Assembly (NCBI GenBank): GCA_003226295.1
Contig: CP029803.1
Location: forward strand, 62,001-126,000
Direction: 5' to 3'
Length of the DNA stretch: 64,000 nt
Origin: Candidatus Moanabacter tarae
Lineage (GTDB): Bacteria > Verrucomicrobiota > Verrucomicrobiia > Opitutales > UBA2987
In this document: positions 1 through 8,909 of the stretch, piece after piece
Numbering within the stretch: the stretch's first letter is position 1
Layout of the letters: each line of letters opens with the position of its first letter
Notes under the pieces: generated by a model
Told to the model about the DNA's origin: nothing
The model's input: the letters and a program-made list of their open reading frames with translations, nothing else
Databases searched by the model: none
Program-made: the position numbers and the translations under genes

Positions 1-446
1 GTGCCAGCGGTCGTGGGTACTGCGACGAGAGGCTTAAGCGGACCAGGAACAGGACGTCCTTCGCCAATTGGTGGATTGACATAATCGAGGAAATTAGATG
101 GGTAGCTCGAGTAAAGATTTGCCGCCTTGGCTGTGTCGATGGTGGAACCACCGCCAACAGCGATGAAACCTTCGAAACCACCATTGGTAGCTACGGCGAT
201 CGCTTCTTTAAAGGAGGAATCGCTGGGTTCCACTCGGACTTGATCGTATAATACGGAATCGATGCCTTCGTCCCTCAATGATTTCAGAGTAATCTCGACG
301 GCATCGCTTTGGCTTAGATTGGGATCGGTCAGAACCATTACCCGGCTGGCTCCCAGTTCCGCCACGTCAGATCCGACTTCTTTAGTTACCCCCGGTCCAA
401 ATTTAATGGAGGATGTGTCGAGTGTGAATGCAAACTCTCGTCTCAT
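1..446 (-). CDS. Iron-containing alcohol dehydrogenase, ADHFE1/hydroxyacid-oxoacid transhydrogenase-like (partial)
   Basis: The N-terminal 148 residues of an iron-dependent (group III) alcohol dehydrogenase; the rest lies beyond the left edge. The start is the ATG whose complement is at 444-446. The nucleotide-binding motif GGGSTIDTAK is present, followed by NPPIGEG and VPTTAGT, the arrangement seen in the ADHFE1 subfamily. Known members move hydride between 4-hydroxybutyrate and 2-oxoglutarate or oxidise short alcohols. The metal-binding His/Asp residues would lie in the missing part. It follows thrH on the same strand after about 20 bases, so the two may be cotranscribed. The subfamily assignment is fairly secure; the substrate is inference. 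Confidence 0.85.
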   Translation of the reverse strand, partial: MRREFAFTLDTSSIKFGPGVTKEVGSDVAELGASRVMVLTDPNLSQSDAVEITLKSLRDEGIDSVLYDQVRVEPSDSSFKEAIAVATNGGFEGFIAVGGGSTIDTAKAANLYSSYPSNFLDYVNPPIGEGRPVPGPLKPLVAVPTTAG

Positions 447-466
447 GGAGCAACCAAAATTTCTAG

Positions 467-1069
467 TTATACAAGGAACTTATCGATAAACTCTCTCAGT
501 GCGGTATGATCTTTTGCTACGGGATACTCAGTGTGCTTTTTTATTAAAGAATCAGGAGGGCAAAATAAAATCCCATGATCGGCTGTGTGGAGCATTTGCA
601 CGTCATTGTAGGAGTCGCCCGCGGCGATGACGGTGAAGTTTAGTTTTTTTAGGGCTTCGACTGTTCTTTGCTTGTGGTCATTTTGGCGAAGCTTATAGTC
701 GACGATTTTCCCTTTGCTGTTGATCACCAGGCTATGACAGAAAAGGGTGGGGAATCCGAGCTTCTCCAACAAAGGATCGGCGAATTCGATAAAGGTATCG
801 GAAAGAATAATCAGCCGAGTTTTCGAAACCAGCCACTGCGTGAATTCAACGGCACCTGGAAGAGGATCAAGGGTCTCGATTATTTTTCGAATATCTTCAA
901 TGCCAATATTATTCTTTGAGAGTAGAGCGAGGCGTGAGTGCATGAGTTTCTCGTAGTCTGGTTCATCTCTTGTGGTACACCGCAATTCCCTGATCCCGGT
1001 TGAATCGGAAATCGCAATCCAGATCTCAGGAAGGAGAACGCCTTCCAAGTCGAGGCATACTAAATGCAT
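467..1069 (-). CDS. thrH: ThrH-type HAD phosphatase (phosphoserine phosphatase / homoserine phosphotransferase)
   Basis: A 200-residue cytosolic HAD-superfamily enzyme, the usual ThrH length. The protein opens with CLDLEGVLLPEIW, which is motif I with the nucleophile Asp7 and the LEG variant typical of ThrH. Motif II is LSDTF and motif IV is AAGDSYND. In Pseudomonas, ThrH dephosphorylates phosphoserine and can transfer the phosphate to homoserine, so it may serve serine or threonine synthesis here. It lies about 130 bases after cmk on the same strand and directly before the iron-dependent dehydrogenase. The family call is firm; which activity dominates cannot be told from the sequence. Confidence 0.9.
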   Translation of the reverse strand: MHLVCLDLEGVLLPEIWIAISDSTGIRELRCTTRDEPDYEKLMHSRLALLSKNNIGIEDIRKIIETLDPLPGAVEFTQWLVSKTRLIILSDTFIEFADPLLEKLGFPTLFCHSLVINSKGKIVDYKLRQNDHKQRTVEALKKLNFTVIAAGDSYNDVQMLHTADHGILFCPPDSLIKKHTEYPVAKDHTALREFIDKFLV

Positions 1070-1202
1070 AGGGCTTAGTCGATCTCTGGGAGTTTAGAAA
1101 AGTCAAGTGCTAAGGATTTGGGATCCGCAGTTTAGACCAATAGCGGGAATGGACTATCTGTCCACGTCCAATAAATCGCGAAGATTCTGGATGGCCGAAT
1201 TT

Positions 1203-1853
1203 CTACAATCCGATCTGCTGGCAGATTAGGTTGACGACTTCCTCAAGTGAGATCGTAGTGTTGTTGATGCGGATTGCATCTGGAGGGCATACGAGAGGGG
1301 AGTGTTGCCGTGTTTTGTCTGTATGATCCCGAACTTCAATGGCATCATCAAGCCCCTCTTTTATGCGCCGAAGGGTTCGTGCGTTACTGTTGGCTTCTAG
1401 GAAGAACTTGTAATCGGCTTTTGGGAAAATGACGGAGCCGATATCACGTCCCTCCATAATGATTCCGTTAAATCTGTTTTCTCTGGCAACTTTGGGAAGT
1501 CTGCGTTGATATGATAGAAGTACTTTTCGCAGGCCCGGGAGGGCAGCAAAGCGTGAGACCATACGATTTACTTCAGCACTTTTAAGCTGAGATTGTTCTA
1601 AGACCCCTCGAGGGAGGCTAAGATGGGACTGGTAACCTCTAATTTCGGTTTTTAGTGGAAGGCTGACAAGCTCTGATTCCAATTTCTCCGGCTCCGTTGG
1701 GTTTATCCCAAGATTGAGGCAATGGTGGGTGAGGGCACGATATTGAGAGCCACTGTCGACGTAAAGTAGTTTGCACTCCTCCGCGACCATGCGAGCAGTG
1801 GAGGATTTTCCAGATGCGGCCTCGCCGTCGATTGCGACAATGATAAAATCCAT
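1203..1853 (-). CDS. cmk: Cytidylate kinase
   Basis: A 216-residue (d)CMP kinase that phosphorylates CMP and dCMP with ATP in the cytosol. The P-loop GEAASGKSS lies at residues 10-18, followed by the YVDSGSQYRALT nucleotide-monophosphate-binding segment. The GRDIGSVIFPKADYKFFLEA motif and an Arg-rich lid segment around RTLRRI are also typical. It starts 4 bases after the aroA stop and is evidently the third gene of tyrA-aroA-cmk. The rpsA gene often found after cmk is absent here. Confidence 0.95.
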   Translation of the reverse strand: MDFIIVAIDGEAASGKSSTARMVAEECKLLYVDSGSQYRALTHHCLNLGINPTEPEKLESELVSLPLKTEIRGYQSHLSLPRGVLEQSQLKSAEVNRMVSRFAALPGLRKVLLSYQRRLPKVARENRFNGIIMEGRDIGSVIFPKADYKFFLEANSNARTLRRIKEGLDDAIEVRDHTDKTRQHSPLVCPPDAIRINNTTISLEEVVNLICQQIGL

Positions 1854-1857
1854 AAAA

Positions 1858-3246
1858 TTAGTAAACTTGGTGAATTCCGCTTAAGACTTCGAAGAATTTC
1901 GGAAAAGTTTTCTCAACAGAGTTCGGATTTTTTATGGAGAGCCAGGGCTGCCCATTACCAAGTATGTCATTAGAGCCAAGGATCGAGAAACTCATCGCGA
2001 TGCGATGATCCTGATAGGTTTCGATAGAGATGCCTTCAGTAGCTCTTTCGATTAGCTTGTGGCGGTTGGGCCGGATCGTGATTGCATCTAATTCTTCTTC
2101 GATATTCTGTCCCAGCTTCCTCAATTCCTCTGATACTGCGGCAATCCGGTCTGTTTCCTGGTGCCGGGTATGGCCGATTCCAGTGATACGTGACGGACCT
2201 TCCAGAAGGGGGGCGATTGCGGCCAAGGTGAGAAATGTGTCGGATATCTCACTAAAGTCCAAATTGATTCCTGTAACACCCGGCTTCAAAATTCTACTAC
2301 TGCTGAAGGAAAATGTACGGACCTTTTCCCCAGTAAGTTGATGGAGGTTGGTTAATTGGGCTAGGGTGTCGGCGAATCGAATATCCCCTTGAATCGAATT
2401 GGACGGGAGCGGGATTTTTATTGTGGTTTTCCCCGATGCAAGAGGAAGGACAATGAAATAACTGGCTGCTGTAGCATCTGGTTCGACATTAAATATGCCT
2501 GTCGGGAGGTGATAACCCATACCTTCTTTAATGAAGATGCTCGAATCGGTCTGCTTGATGGACTGTCCGGCACCAAACTTTTCCATCATGCGGAGTGTCA
2601 TGTCGATGAAGGGTTTTGAAACTGTCTTCCCTTTGAGTTCCAGTTCAAGGGAGCTCTTTCCTTTTGGTGCCGCCAAGAGGAATGCGGAGGCGAACTGGCT
2701 GCTTTTTTTGGTATCGATTTGGACACTTCCTCCACTCAGCCCGTTGGTTTGCAAATGAAAGGGAAAGCAGCCAGTTTCTATTTCGTACTCGATTTTGGCT
2801 CCTTGTGAGACAAGAGCTTCAAGTAGTTCCGCCATAGGCCGTGTCCGCATCTCTCGATCACCGTCTAGACGGTAAGAACCTCCTTCTTTTAGGCAGAGAA
2901 AGGCGGTGAGAAAGCGAGCTGCAGTGCCAGCGTTCCCAACATCAAGCTCGGCGGTATTTTTAGGAATATCGCCTCTCTGTCCTATGATCGTAATTCTTGA
3001 GGCCCCTTTCTCTGGTTTCACATCAAAGCCGAGAATGGAGAGAGCTCGAATCATGATATCGGTATCTCGACTAAAGAGGGCATTTCTAATTGTGACCTTT
3101 TGATCCGAGAGAGCAGCTAGTAGGAGAGCCCGATTGGTAATACTCTTAGACCCCGGAAGCTTCACAGAATGACATGAAGGCTGAGTGAATGGAATGATTG
3201 GCAGGATATCTGAAGAGCCGAGACTCATGGTGGATTGGATGGGCAA
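1858..3246 (-). CDS. aroA: 3-phosphoshikimate 1-carboxyvinyltransferase (EPSP synthase)
   Basis: The sixth step of the shikimate pathway, joining phosphoenolpyruvate to shikimate 3-phosphate. At 462 residues it is slightly longer than the 430-440 typical of the family. Hallmarks in order are LPGSKSITNRALLLAAL near the N-terminus, LDVGNAGTAARFLTAFL, GDREMRTRPM, and the C-terminal segment TYQDHRIAMSFSI. The Lys and Arg residues that contact substrate are therefore present. It begins 6 bases after tyrA and ends 4 bases before cmk, so the three genes almost certainly form one transcript. tyrA upstream uses the product of the same pathway. Confidence 0.96.
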   Translation of the reverse strand: MPIQSTMSLGSSDILPIIPFTQPSCHSVKLPGSKSITNRALLLAALSDQKVTIRNALFSRDTDIMIRALSILGFDVKPEKGASRITIIGQRGDIPKNTAELDVGNAGTAARFLTAFLCLKEGGSYRLDGDREMRTRPMAELLEALVSQGAKIEYEIETGCFPFHLQTNGLSGGSVQIDTKKSSQFASAFLLAAPKGKSSLELELKGKTVSKPFIDMTLRMMEKFGAGQSIKQTDSSIFIKEGMGYHLPTGIFNVEPDATAASYFIVLPLASGKTTIKIPLPSNSIQGDIRFADTLAQLTNLHQLTGEKVRTFSFSSSRILKPGVTGINLDFSEISDTFLTLAAIAPLLEGPSRITGIGHTRHQETDRIAAVSEELRKLGQNIEEELDAITIRPNRHKLIERATEGISIETYQDHRIAMSFSILGSNDILGNGQPWLSIKNPNSVEKTFPKFFEVLSGIHQVY

Positions 3247-3252
3247 CGAATT

Positions 3253-4119
3253 CTACGGAATTATATCGTGAGGAGGGAACATACTATCCCGGAAGGTTTT
3301 ACCTTGTTTGAGAGTACTAAGAATTTCTAAACTCTCGTGATTTATGATTGACGATTTGAGAGATCGAAGATCGTCCTCGAAACCGCTGATTGCACGAATG
3401 ATCTCTTCGCGATTCTGCTCGATGATTGCCTTCCACAACTCGGGATTACCCGATGCGATACGGGTGGCATCGCGGAGTCCATTACCTGCGAAGCCCTGCC
3501 AGTTCTGGTTGCGAGTTGAAAGGGAAGAGCACAGGACACTGGCTATTAAATGAGGCAAGTGGCTAATATGAGCGACGATCTCGTCGTGAGTCTCGGGAGA
3601 GACTGTTGCCACATTCATACCGAGTGCTTCCCAGAAGCGAATGATTGATTCCACTGCTTTAGATTTGGAATCCGCCAAAGGCGTTACAAAACAGGTCTTT
3701 CGGGTATAGAGATCAGCTCGAGCATTTGCCATACCGCCCCTTTCCGATCCCGCCATAGGATGAGAACCAATAAATGCGACATTTGCTGGCATGGATGCAT
3801 GACAGTTGTGGGCGATAAAACCTTTGGCGCTTCCAACATCCGTGACCAACCCTCCGGATTTGAAGTTTTTGGCAATACGGCTAACCAAGGGATGAATTGT
3901 CTGTACGGGACAGCAAACAACCGTAAGGTCCGCATTCTCCACTGCTTGTTCCGGTGTTTCTGCTACTTCATCGCACCATGGTTGCATTTTGCACTTTATT
4001 CTTGATTCTGATCTACGTGACCAGACCACGGTTTGCTGAGATAACCCATGGCTCTTGAGTGCAAGAGCGAGGGACGCACCTAAGAGTCCGGGAGCAAGTA
4101 TTGTAATCTGTTCAAACAC
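3253..4119 (-). CDS. tyrA: Prephenate/arogenate dehydrogenase
   Basis: A 288-residue NAD(P)-dependent TyrA, the tyrosine branch of aromatic amino acid synthesis. The N-terminal Rossmann motif reads APGLLGASLALAL. Further TyrA features are VTDVGSAKG and IGSHPMAGSERGG, and the helical dimerisation half contains HISHLPHLIA with the expected substrate-site histidines. There is no chorismate mutase or ACT domain, so it is the short monofunctional form. It is the first gene of the tyrA-aroA-cmk run. Whether prephenate or arogenate is preferred is not decided by the sequence. Confidence 0.93.
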   Translation of the reverse strand: MFEQITILAPGLLGASLALALKSHGLSQQTVVWSRRSESRIKCKMQPWCDEVAETPEQAVENADLTVVCCPVQTIHPLVSRIAKNFKSGGLVTDVGSAKGFIAHNCHASMPANVAFIGSHPMAGSERGGMANARADLYTRKTCFVTPLADSKSKAVESIIRFWEALGMNVATVSPETHDEIVAHISHLPHLIASVLCSSLSTRNQNWQGFAGNGLRDATRIASGNPELWKAIIEQNREEIIRAISGFEDDLRSLKSSIINHESLEILSTLKQGKTFRDSMFPPHDIIP

Positions 4120-4163
4120 AGTATTGAGTTTTCAAATGATTCGCACGATATTATGGTGATACG

Positions 4164-4280
4164 ATGACGAAAAGACGAGATGATGATGAATTACAGAAGA
4201 GGGCTCGCTTCCATTTGATGATTCTCTACCTAGTTATGGCTCTTTTTATCGTATTGCCATTTATCATTTTATTGGCCTAG
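4164..4280 (+). CDS. Possible 38-residue single-pass membrane peptide
   Basis: A short reading frame divergent from tyrA: about 17 charged or polar residues (TKRRDDDELQKRAR) are followed by a hydrophobic helix of about 20 residues (LMILYLVMALFIVLPFIILL) that runs almost to the stop. This charged-then-hydrophobic layout is that of a small C-tail-anchored membrane protein. No convincing Shine-Dalgarno sequence precedes the ATG, so expression is uncertain. It could be a chance frame; its coherent amphipathic design is the only support. No function is proposed. Confidence 0.4.
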   Translation: MTKRRDDDELQKRARFHLMILYLVMALFIVLPFIILLA

Positions 4281-4830
4281 GCGGGGCGAGCTGTAAGTTG
4301 TACGATTGTGTGAATCAGGCTACTTCTAATTTCGTCTATTATTATTTATCTATTTTGACCCTGTAGGTATACCTTTGGTTCTCTCCAAATCAGATCCTGA
4401 TGCTTCCGTGTTCTTATAACTGTTATGTGTGTGAAGGTCGCAGTTATTCTGTTATGATGTTGAGGAGTGGACGGAGTATCATATTCCCTAGTCTTTGAAT
4501 GAGTGAAGCTTTGGCTCCCTCGACATTTTTGTCGATATTTTCCTCAAACGGGTGATGGTTCATTCCGATATCCGATTCCCCTTTTTCTGGCGGTGGAATA
4601 GGCCTTCCCCGCGCCGTTTACCCCCATTAAGCAATGAAACGTTATTGAATCAAAAATCTGAAAAATGGAATTGGGTTATGGAGAGATTCTGCTTGGTGGA
4701 AGACTCTTCAAAATCTTTATGGCAAGGGCTTTCCATCTTGGCAAATAGCGGATTTATTTCGTATTCTTTCGACATCTTACTCAATCGGGGAAAGCTGTTG
4801 TCTTTAATGATCAAAAAACAGGAGAACGTA
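4281..4830. other. Gap before the pilin gene: no gene seen
   Basis: About 550 bases with no convincing gene. The pilin frame is open back to 4552, but that extension has no pilin-like content and the real start at 4831 has its own ribosome binding site. A short inverted repeat (TCGAC at 4520-4524, GTCGA at 4531-4535, T-rich loop) may be a weak hairpin. The promoter for the pilin gene should lie here, but no clear -35/-10 or sigma-54 pair could be assigned. Confidence 0.5.
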
Positions 4831-5178
4831 ATGAATCGTAAATCGGGGAAGGAGGGGTTTACCCTTGTTGAAATTATGATCGTTGTTGTCATCATCGGTC
4901 TTTTAGCGGCGCTGGCGATTCCAGCCTTCAATAAAATTCGAATAACTTCTCAGGACAGAGCGGTTATCAATAATTTGCGTCAATTCGCGTCCGCCGCACA
5001 GCAGCATATGCTCGAAGAGGGTGTTTCTCAGGTGACATCTGCTGACATAGTCGGGGAGGGGCTGCGCATCAATAATTTGCAGCAGGTGGCTAATGAGACC
5101 TACTTATTCACCGTAAGTCCGGAGACTACTCGGTTGACCGCAACGATTAATGGGCGGGAGATCCATTATAATTTCTAA
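4831..5178 (+). CDS. Type IV pilin / type II secretion pseudopilin
   Basis: A 115-residue pilin-like protein. The leader is basic (MNRKSGKEG) and prepilin peptidase would cut after Gly9, exposing FTLVEIMIVVVIIGLLAALAIP with the conserved Glu at mature position 5. This hydrophobic helix serves as membrane anchor and assembly core; a short soluble domain follows and has no disulphide cysteines. The start was chosen because GGAG lies 6 bases before this ATG and the leader has standard length. It stands alone, with a strong terminator after it. Such short orphan pilins are common in Verrucomicrobiota; whether it builds pili or a secretion pseudopilus is not known. Confidence 0.9.
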   Translation: MNRKSGKEGFTLVEIMIVVVIIGLLAALAIPAFNKIRITSQDRAVINNLRQFASAAQQHMLEEGVSQVTSADIVGEGLRINNLQQVANETYLFTVSPETTRLTATINGREIHYNF

Positions 5179-5197
5179 TTAATTAAAGTTTGGAATG

Positions 5198-5230
5198 AGC
5201 CGCCTTCCATAATTCTGGGAGGCGGCTTTT
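5198..5230 (+). terminator. Rho-independent terminator after the pilin gene
   Basis: The stem AGCCGCCT (5198-5205) pairs with AGGCGGCT (5220-5227), with some further pairing inward, and is followed by TTTT. It sits 20 bases after the pilin stop, as expected for a single-gene transcript. Confidence 0.85.
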
Positions 5231-5513
5231 CTGTGGCCAGGTCAAGCGGGGTCAAGAAATCGATTAAGATCAGGAGACTTTTTTCAAAAGTTCCTCGATA
5301 TGCGACGATTATTATACATCATTTTGCCAGAAAAGGTTTCTGATTCATTATAGGTACTACCTTAAGTATTTAGCCTTAATGTTCTTCTGATGTCTCTTCC
5401 CAGGGCCTCTCGTTAAGTTCCTCCGTTGATTTTTCAAGGGAAACCTTAGGAACAAAAGTGCGAATATGAATATTTGATCAAACTTTCCCTGTTACAGATT
5501 TTTTGAATTCGTT

Positions 5514-6191
5514 GTGAAGCCTAGACGCTTATTTATCTTCCTAGTGTTGTTAATAATTGGCGTGATTACCGCGGCTTTCATTGGGATCTTGAACGATGCG
5601 GTTCGCTTGGTCTTTGTTGTTTGGGCGGGGGAAGTCTGCGACTATCTTGGAGATTCGGAACCATGGGTCTTCTTCACAGCTTTCGTGATTTTGCCGCTTC
5701 TGGGGTTTCCTGTTTTCCCTTTCTACCTGATAGCTGCTGAACTCTACGGAAGGGTGCCTAGCATTTTGTTGGTGGGTGCATCTTTGATGGTTCATCTCGT
5801 TATCGCATTTTGGATTGCTTCTAGATTGTTCCGAGGCCTAATTTCTAAGCTGATTTCACGGAGCCGATATCACTTACCTCGGATCCCTTCTTCTGAACAC
5901 GTAAAGCTTACGGTTGTCCTTAGGATTACCCCCGGCATCCCGTTTTTTTTGCAGAATTATCTTCTAGGGTTGGGCGGAATCGCGTTTCGGGTATTCTTTT
6001 TTGTCTCGTGGCCTATCCAGTTCTTATGGGGAATAGCGTTCATTCTTTTGGGTGAGTCTGCTTTTGAAGGAAATTTGAGTATAGGATTGATGAGCGTCTG
6101 TTTCATTATTGCTTTGTTGATCGTAACAAAGATCGTCAGAGAGCGCCTTGCCAATCGTCTTGATGAATATGAAACAGCCACCTTTAGATAG
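5514..6191 (+). CDS. VTT-domain (TVP38/TMEM64, DedA-like) membrane protein
   Basis: A 225-residue inner-membrane protein with about five hydrophobic segments and the SNARE-associated/VTT domain. The stretch LPLLGFPVFPFYLIAAELYG corresponds to the first re-entrant loop, and RITPGIPFFLQNYLLGLGGI is the conserved R-x-x-P-G-x-P-F-x-x-x-N-Y-x-x-G signature of the family. Known relatives take part in lipid or polyprenyl-phosphate movement; the substrate here is unknown. The start is GTG, chosen because no ATG precedes the first membrane segment. Its 3' end overlaps the start of xseA, suggesting cotranscription. Confidence 0.85.
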   Translation: MKPRRLFIFLVLLIIGVITAAFIGILNDAVRLVFVVWAGEVCDYLGDSEPWVFFTAFVILPLLGFPVFPFYLIAAELYGRVPSILLVGASLMVHLVIAFWIASRLFRGLISKLISRSRYHLPRIPSSEHVKLTVVLRITPGIPFFLQNYLLGLGGIAFRVFFFVSWPIQFLWGIAFILLGESAFEGNLSIGLMSVCFIIALLIVTKIVRERLANRLDEYETATFR

Positions 6192-7509
6192 TGAAGTTCT
6201 GACAGTTTCGACTCTTACGCGGCGTATTAAGTCGATGCTCGAAGAAGAACTGCCCGAAGTGTGGGTGCGAGGAGAGGTTTCTAATTTTCGACTCCAGAGC
6301 AGTGGACATGCTTATTTCTCCCTTAAGGATGGGAAAAGTCAGGTGTCGGGGGTGATTTTCCGTGGAGATGCGACACGCCTGGGGCTAGCCTTGGCCGATG
6401 GGATGGCGGTTATCGCCTTCGGCCGTATATCAGTCTATGAACCTCGTGGTTCCTACCAGTTAATTGTAAGATATGCGATTGAAGATGGCAGGGGGCGCCT
6501 CCAACTCGAATTTGAGCGGCTTAAAGCAAAGCTGGCGGCAGAGGATCTCTTCAATCCGGGTCGAAAGCTTCCGCTTCCGACCTTCGCTCGAACTATCGGA
6601 TTTGTAACATCACCGACAGGTGCAGCCATTCAGGATTTTGTCAGTATTCTTCAGCGGAGGGGTTGGCGTGGCCGCCTTATTGTACTCCCGACCAAGGTGC
6701 AAGGAGCAGGTGCGGCAGAAGAGATTGTGCAACGCCTACAATTTGCCGAGGAATTGGGGTTGTTTGACCTAATCGTAGTCGGACGAGGAGGTGGTAGTTT
6801 AGAGGATCTTTGGCCTTTTAATGAAGAGATAGTGGCGCGTGCGGTCGCGCATTGCGGTCTTCCTGTCCTGTCTGCGGTAGGACATGAGATTGACTTCACT
6901 CTAAGCGACCTTGCGGCTTCGAAACGGGCCGAAACTCCATCTGCTGCGGCCGAGATGATATCTAGCGAATATCTTGAAGTTATGGAGAGATTAGGCAGGG
7001 TAGCTAACAATCTCGAGGTGATCCTTGGAGAGGCAATCAATAGATACAGAACTCGGCTCGAATTGCTGAGCAGCAAAATTTCGGGTCTTTCACCTATCCA
7101 GCAGGTAGAGCAATTTTTCATTCGTCTGGATGACCTTGAGAATCGAATTCGATACGGTCTCCTATCTGGGATCGAAGTCAAAAACCGTCTTTTTCAAGAT
7201 CACCGAATCCGGCTTGCCGCCATTGCTCCTAATGCGAGAGTGAGATTAGTATCTGTTAGATTGGAATCTTTACGTAGACGGTTCCAGCGTGCTCAGAGTA
7301 ATTCTTTGGATCGAATAGTTCTGAGATTGAAATTTCTTCTTAGAAGGTTGGAGAATGCCAGTCCCAACTGTATCCTAGAAAGGGGATTCGTTATTGTTAG
7401 TGACGAAAACGGAACGCTTATAGTCCGCAAGGAAGGCGTGAAACCCGGGCAGATATTGATTAACCGATTCGCCGACGGAGAGCTGCCGGTTAAGACATCT
7501 GAGAAGTGA
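6163..7509 (+). CDS. xseA: Exodeoxyribonuclease VII large subunit
   Basis: The large subunit of the single-strand-specific exonuclease VII. The N-terminal OB-fold runs from LTVSTLTRRIKSML through VWVRGEVSNFRLQSSGHAYFSLKD. The catalytic part contains FVTSPTGAAIQDF, VVGRGGGSLEDLWPFNEE and AVGHEIDFTLSDLAASKRAETPSAAAE, all family hallmarks. A long coiled-coil segment follows and ends in an ERGFVIV motif. Length is about 448 residues, normal for XseA. ATG at 6163 or 6169 is preferred over an upstream TTG at 6148. The small subunit gene xseB was not found nearby. Confidence 0.95.
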   Translation: MNMKQPPLDSEVLTVSTLTRRIKSMLEEELPEVWVRGEVSNFRLQSSGHAYFSLKDGKSQVSGVIFRGDATRLGLALADGMAVIAFGRISVYEPRGSYQLIVRYAIEDGRGRLQLEFERLKAKLAAEDLFNPGRKLPLPTFARTIGFVTSPTGAAIQDFVSILQRRGWRGRLIVLPTKVQGAGAAEEIVQRLQFAEELGLFDLIVVGRGGGSLEDLWPFNEEIVARAVAHCGLPVLSAVGHEIDFTLSDLAASKRAETPSAAAEMISSEYLEVMERLGRVANNLEVILGEAINRYRTRLELLSSKISGLSPIQQVEQFFIRLDDLENRIRYGLLSGIEVKNRLFQDHRIRLAAIAPNARVRLVSVRLESLRRRFQRAQSNSLDRIVLRLKFLLRRLENASPNCILERGFVIVSDENGTLIVRKEGVKPGQILINRFADGELPVKTSEK

Positions 7510-7572
7510 TTGGTTGGACCCTATCGTACAGCTTTCGGCTTACAGATATAGTTTCCATCAGACCCTGGTTCC

Positions 7573-8607
7573 TTATTTCTCGAATGCGGCATCGAAGACG
7601 ACACCGCTGGGTTTGAAGTCAACCCGCCGGGTAAAAGCTGCGGCTTCAGCTGCCCCGTGGAAACGATCCATCCGCATATCTTCCCACTCGACAGAGAGGG
7701 GACCTTGATAGTTGATATCGTTTAGAGCGACAATGATTTCCTCGAAATTAACATCGCCATGGCCAAGGGAACGAAAATCCCAGTACCGTCGCGGATCACC
7801 GAAATCAGTGTGCCCTCCAAAGATGCCTGAGGTGCCATCCCCGTGACCCCACCAAGCATCTTTCATGTGGAGATGGTAGATGCGATCCGAGAAAATACGT
7901 AAAAACTTAATATAGTCGACTCCCTGATAACCAAGGTGGGAGGGGTCATAGTTAAATCCGAAGCGCTTGTGGTAATTCACCGATCTAAGGGCTCTTTGAG
8001 AGGAAGCGATGTCAAATGCTATCTCGGTGGGATGAACTTCCAGGCCAAAGTTGACATCTACCTTGTCAAATTCATCGAGGATCGGTGTCCAGCGATGGGC
8101 AAAGTCTTGGAAGCCTCTCTCTAGGAATTCTTGGCTAGTAGGAGGAAATGCATAGACGGCGTGCCAGATACTGGAACCGCTGAATCCATTAACTACCAAG
8201 GGGAATTCAGTTTCACCTTTGATCTTAGGCTTCAAGTCGAAGAATTTGCGACTGGCTCTGGCGGTTTTGATCATCTTCTTGGCGGCCCTCCGCTGCACAC
8301 CAGCCGGATCACCTTTTCCCCAAACATCGGGTGGCAGGATAGCTTTATGTCTCTCGTCAATATGATCGCAAACTGCCTGTCCTACAAGGTGATTGGAGAT
8401 AGAGAAGCAAGACAGGCCGTGATCGAAGAGTAACTCCCAATGCTTTTGGCAGTACCGTTTACTTCGGGTGGCTTGATCAACGTCAAAATGGTCTCCCCAA
8501 CAGGCCAACTCGAGGCCATCGTAGCCCATTTCTTTTGCTTTCGGAGCTAACTCCTCAATAGAAAGATCCGCCCACTGGCCGGTAAATAGAGTAACAGGTC
8601 TTGACAT
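7573..8607 (-). CDS. Sugar phosphate isomerase/epimerase family protein (xylose-isomerase-like TIM barrel)
   Basis: A roughly 344-residue TIM-barrel protein of the AP-endonuclease-2/xylose-isomerase-like fold. Probable metal ligands are in [12 protein letters not shown] (Glu), [11 protein letters not shown] (Asp, His), HLHMKDAWW (His) and LSVEWED (Glu). The start at 8607 ([15 protein letters not shown]) fits the first strand better than an in-frame ATG 14 codons upstream. Relatives isomerise or epimerise free sugars or inositols, but the substrate cannot be inferred. It stands alone, convergent with xseA. Confidence 0.85.
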   Translation of the reverse strand: MSRPVTLFTGQWADLSIEELAPKAKEMGYDGLELACWGDHFDVDQATRSKRYCQKHWELLFDHGLSCFSISNHLVGQAVCDHIDERHKAILPPDVWGKGDPAGVQRRAAKKMIKTARASRKFFDLKPKIKGETEFPLVVNGFSGSSIWHAVYAFPPTSQEFLERGFQDFAHRWTPILDEFDKVDVNFGLEVHPTEIAFDIASSQRALRSVNYHKRFGFNYDPSHLGYQGVDYIKFLRIFSDRIYHLHMKDAWWGHGDGTSGIFGGHTDFGDPRRYWDFRSLGHGDVNFEEIIVALNDINYQGPLSVEWEDMRMDRFHGAAEAAAFTRRVDFKPSGVVFDAAFEK

Positions 8608-8909
8608 TGTTGTAATCGACAAATCTAGCTTGCTGAAGTACTTCTGCAATGTTTATTCGTAGAAACCTAATCTGATTTCACCGTGGTCTCAGAATGTTGA
8701 AGTGAAGTGCAATGGACAGATTGCTATTTTCACAAAATAGAGGCTTCGAATCCTCTTATATTCCATACAAAAGGGATAACCCGAGTGGAGAAACCAAGTT
8801 TATTCGACTGAGATTTATCACAATGAAGCTGAATATCGGAAAGGGCATATGGACATAGAGACCATTACCCTTAATTCTCAATTTCCCGATTCCCCTACTT
8901 AACCCACTT
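8608..8909. other. Divergent gap between isomerase-like gene and Fpg gene: no gene seen
   Basis: About 300 AT-rich bases between two divergent genes. They should contain both promoters, but no clear operator, riboswitch or RNA gene could be made out. Confidence 0.5.

Noticed and set aside
4720-4734. A sigma-54-like promoter (TGGCA...TTTCC) upstream of the pilin gene
   Set aside because: The -12 GC is missing its G and the match is too weak to support a claim.
4552-4830. An N-terminal extension of the pilin gene
   Set aside because: The extension has no pilin features, and the ATG at 4831 has its own GGAG ribosome site and a standard prepilin leader.
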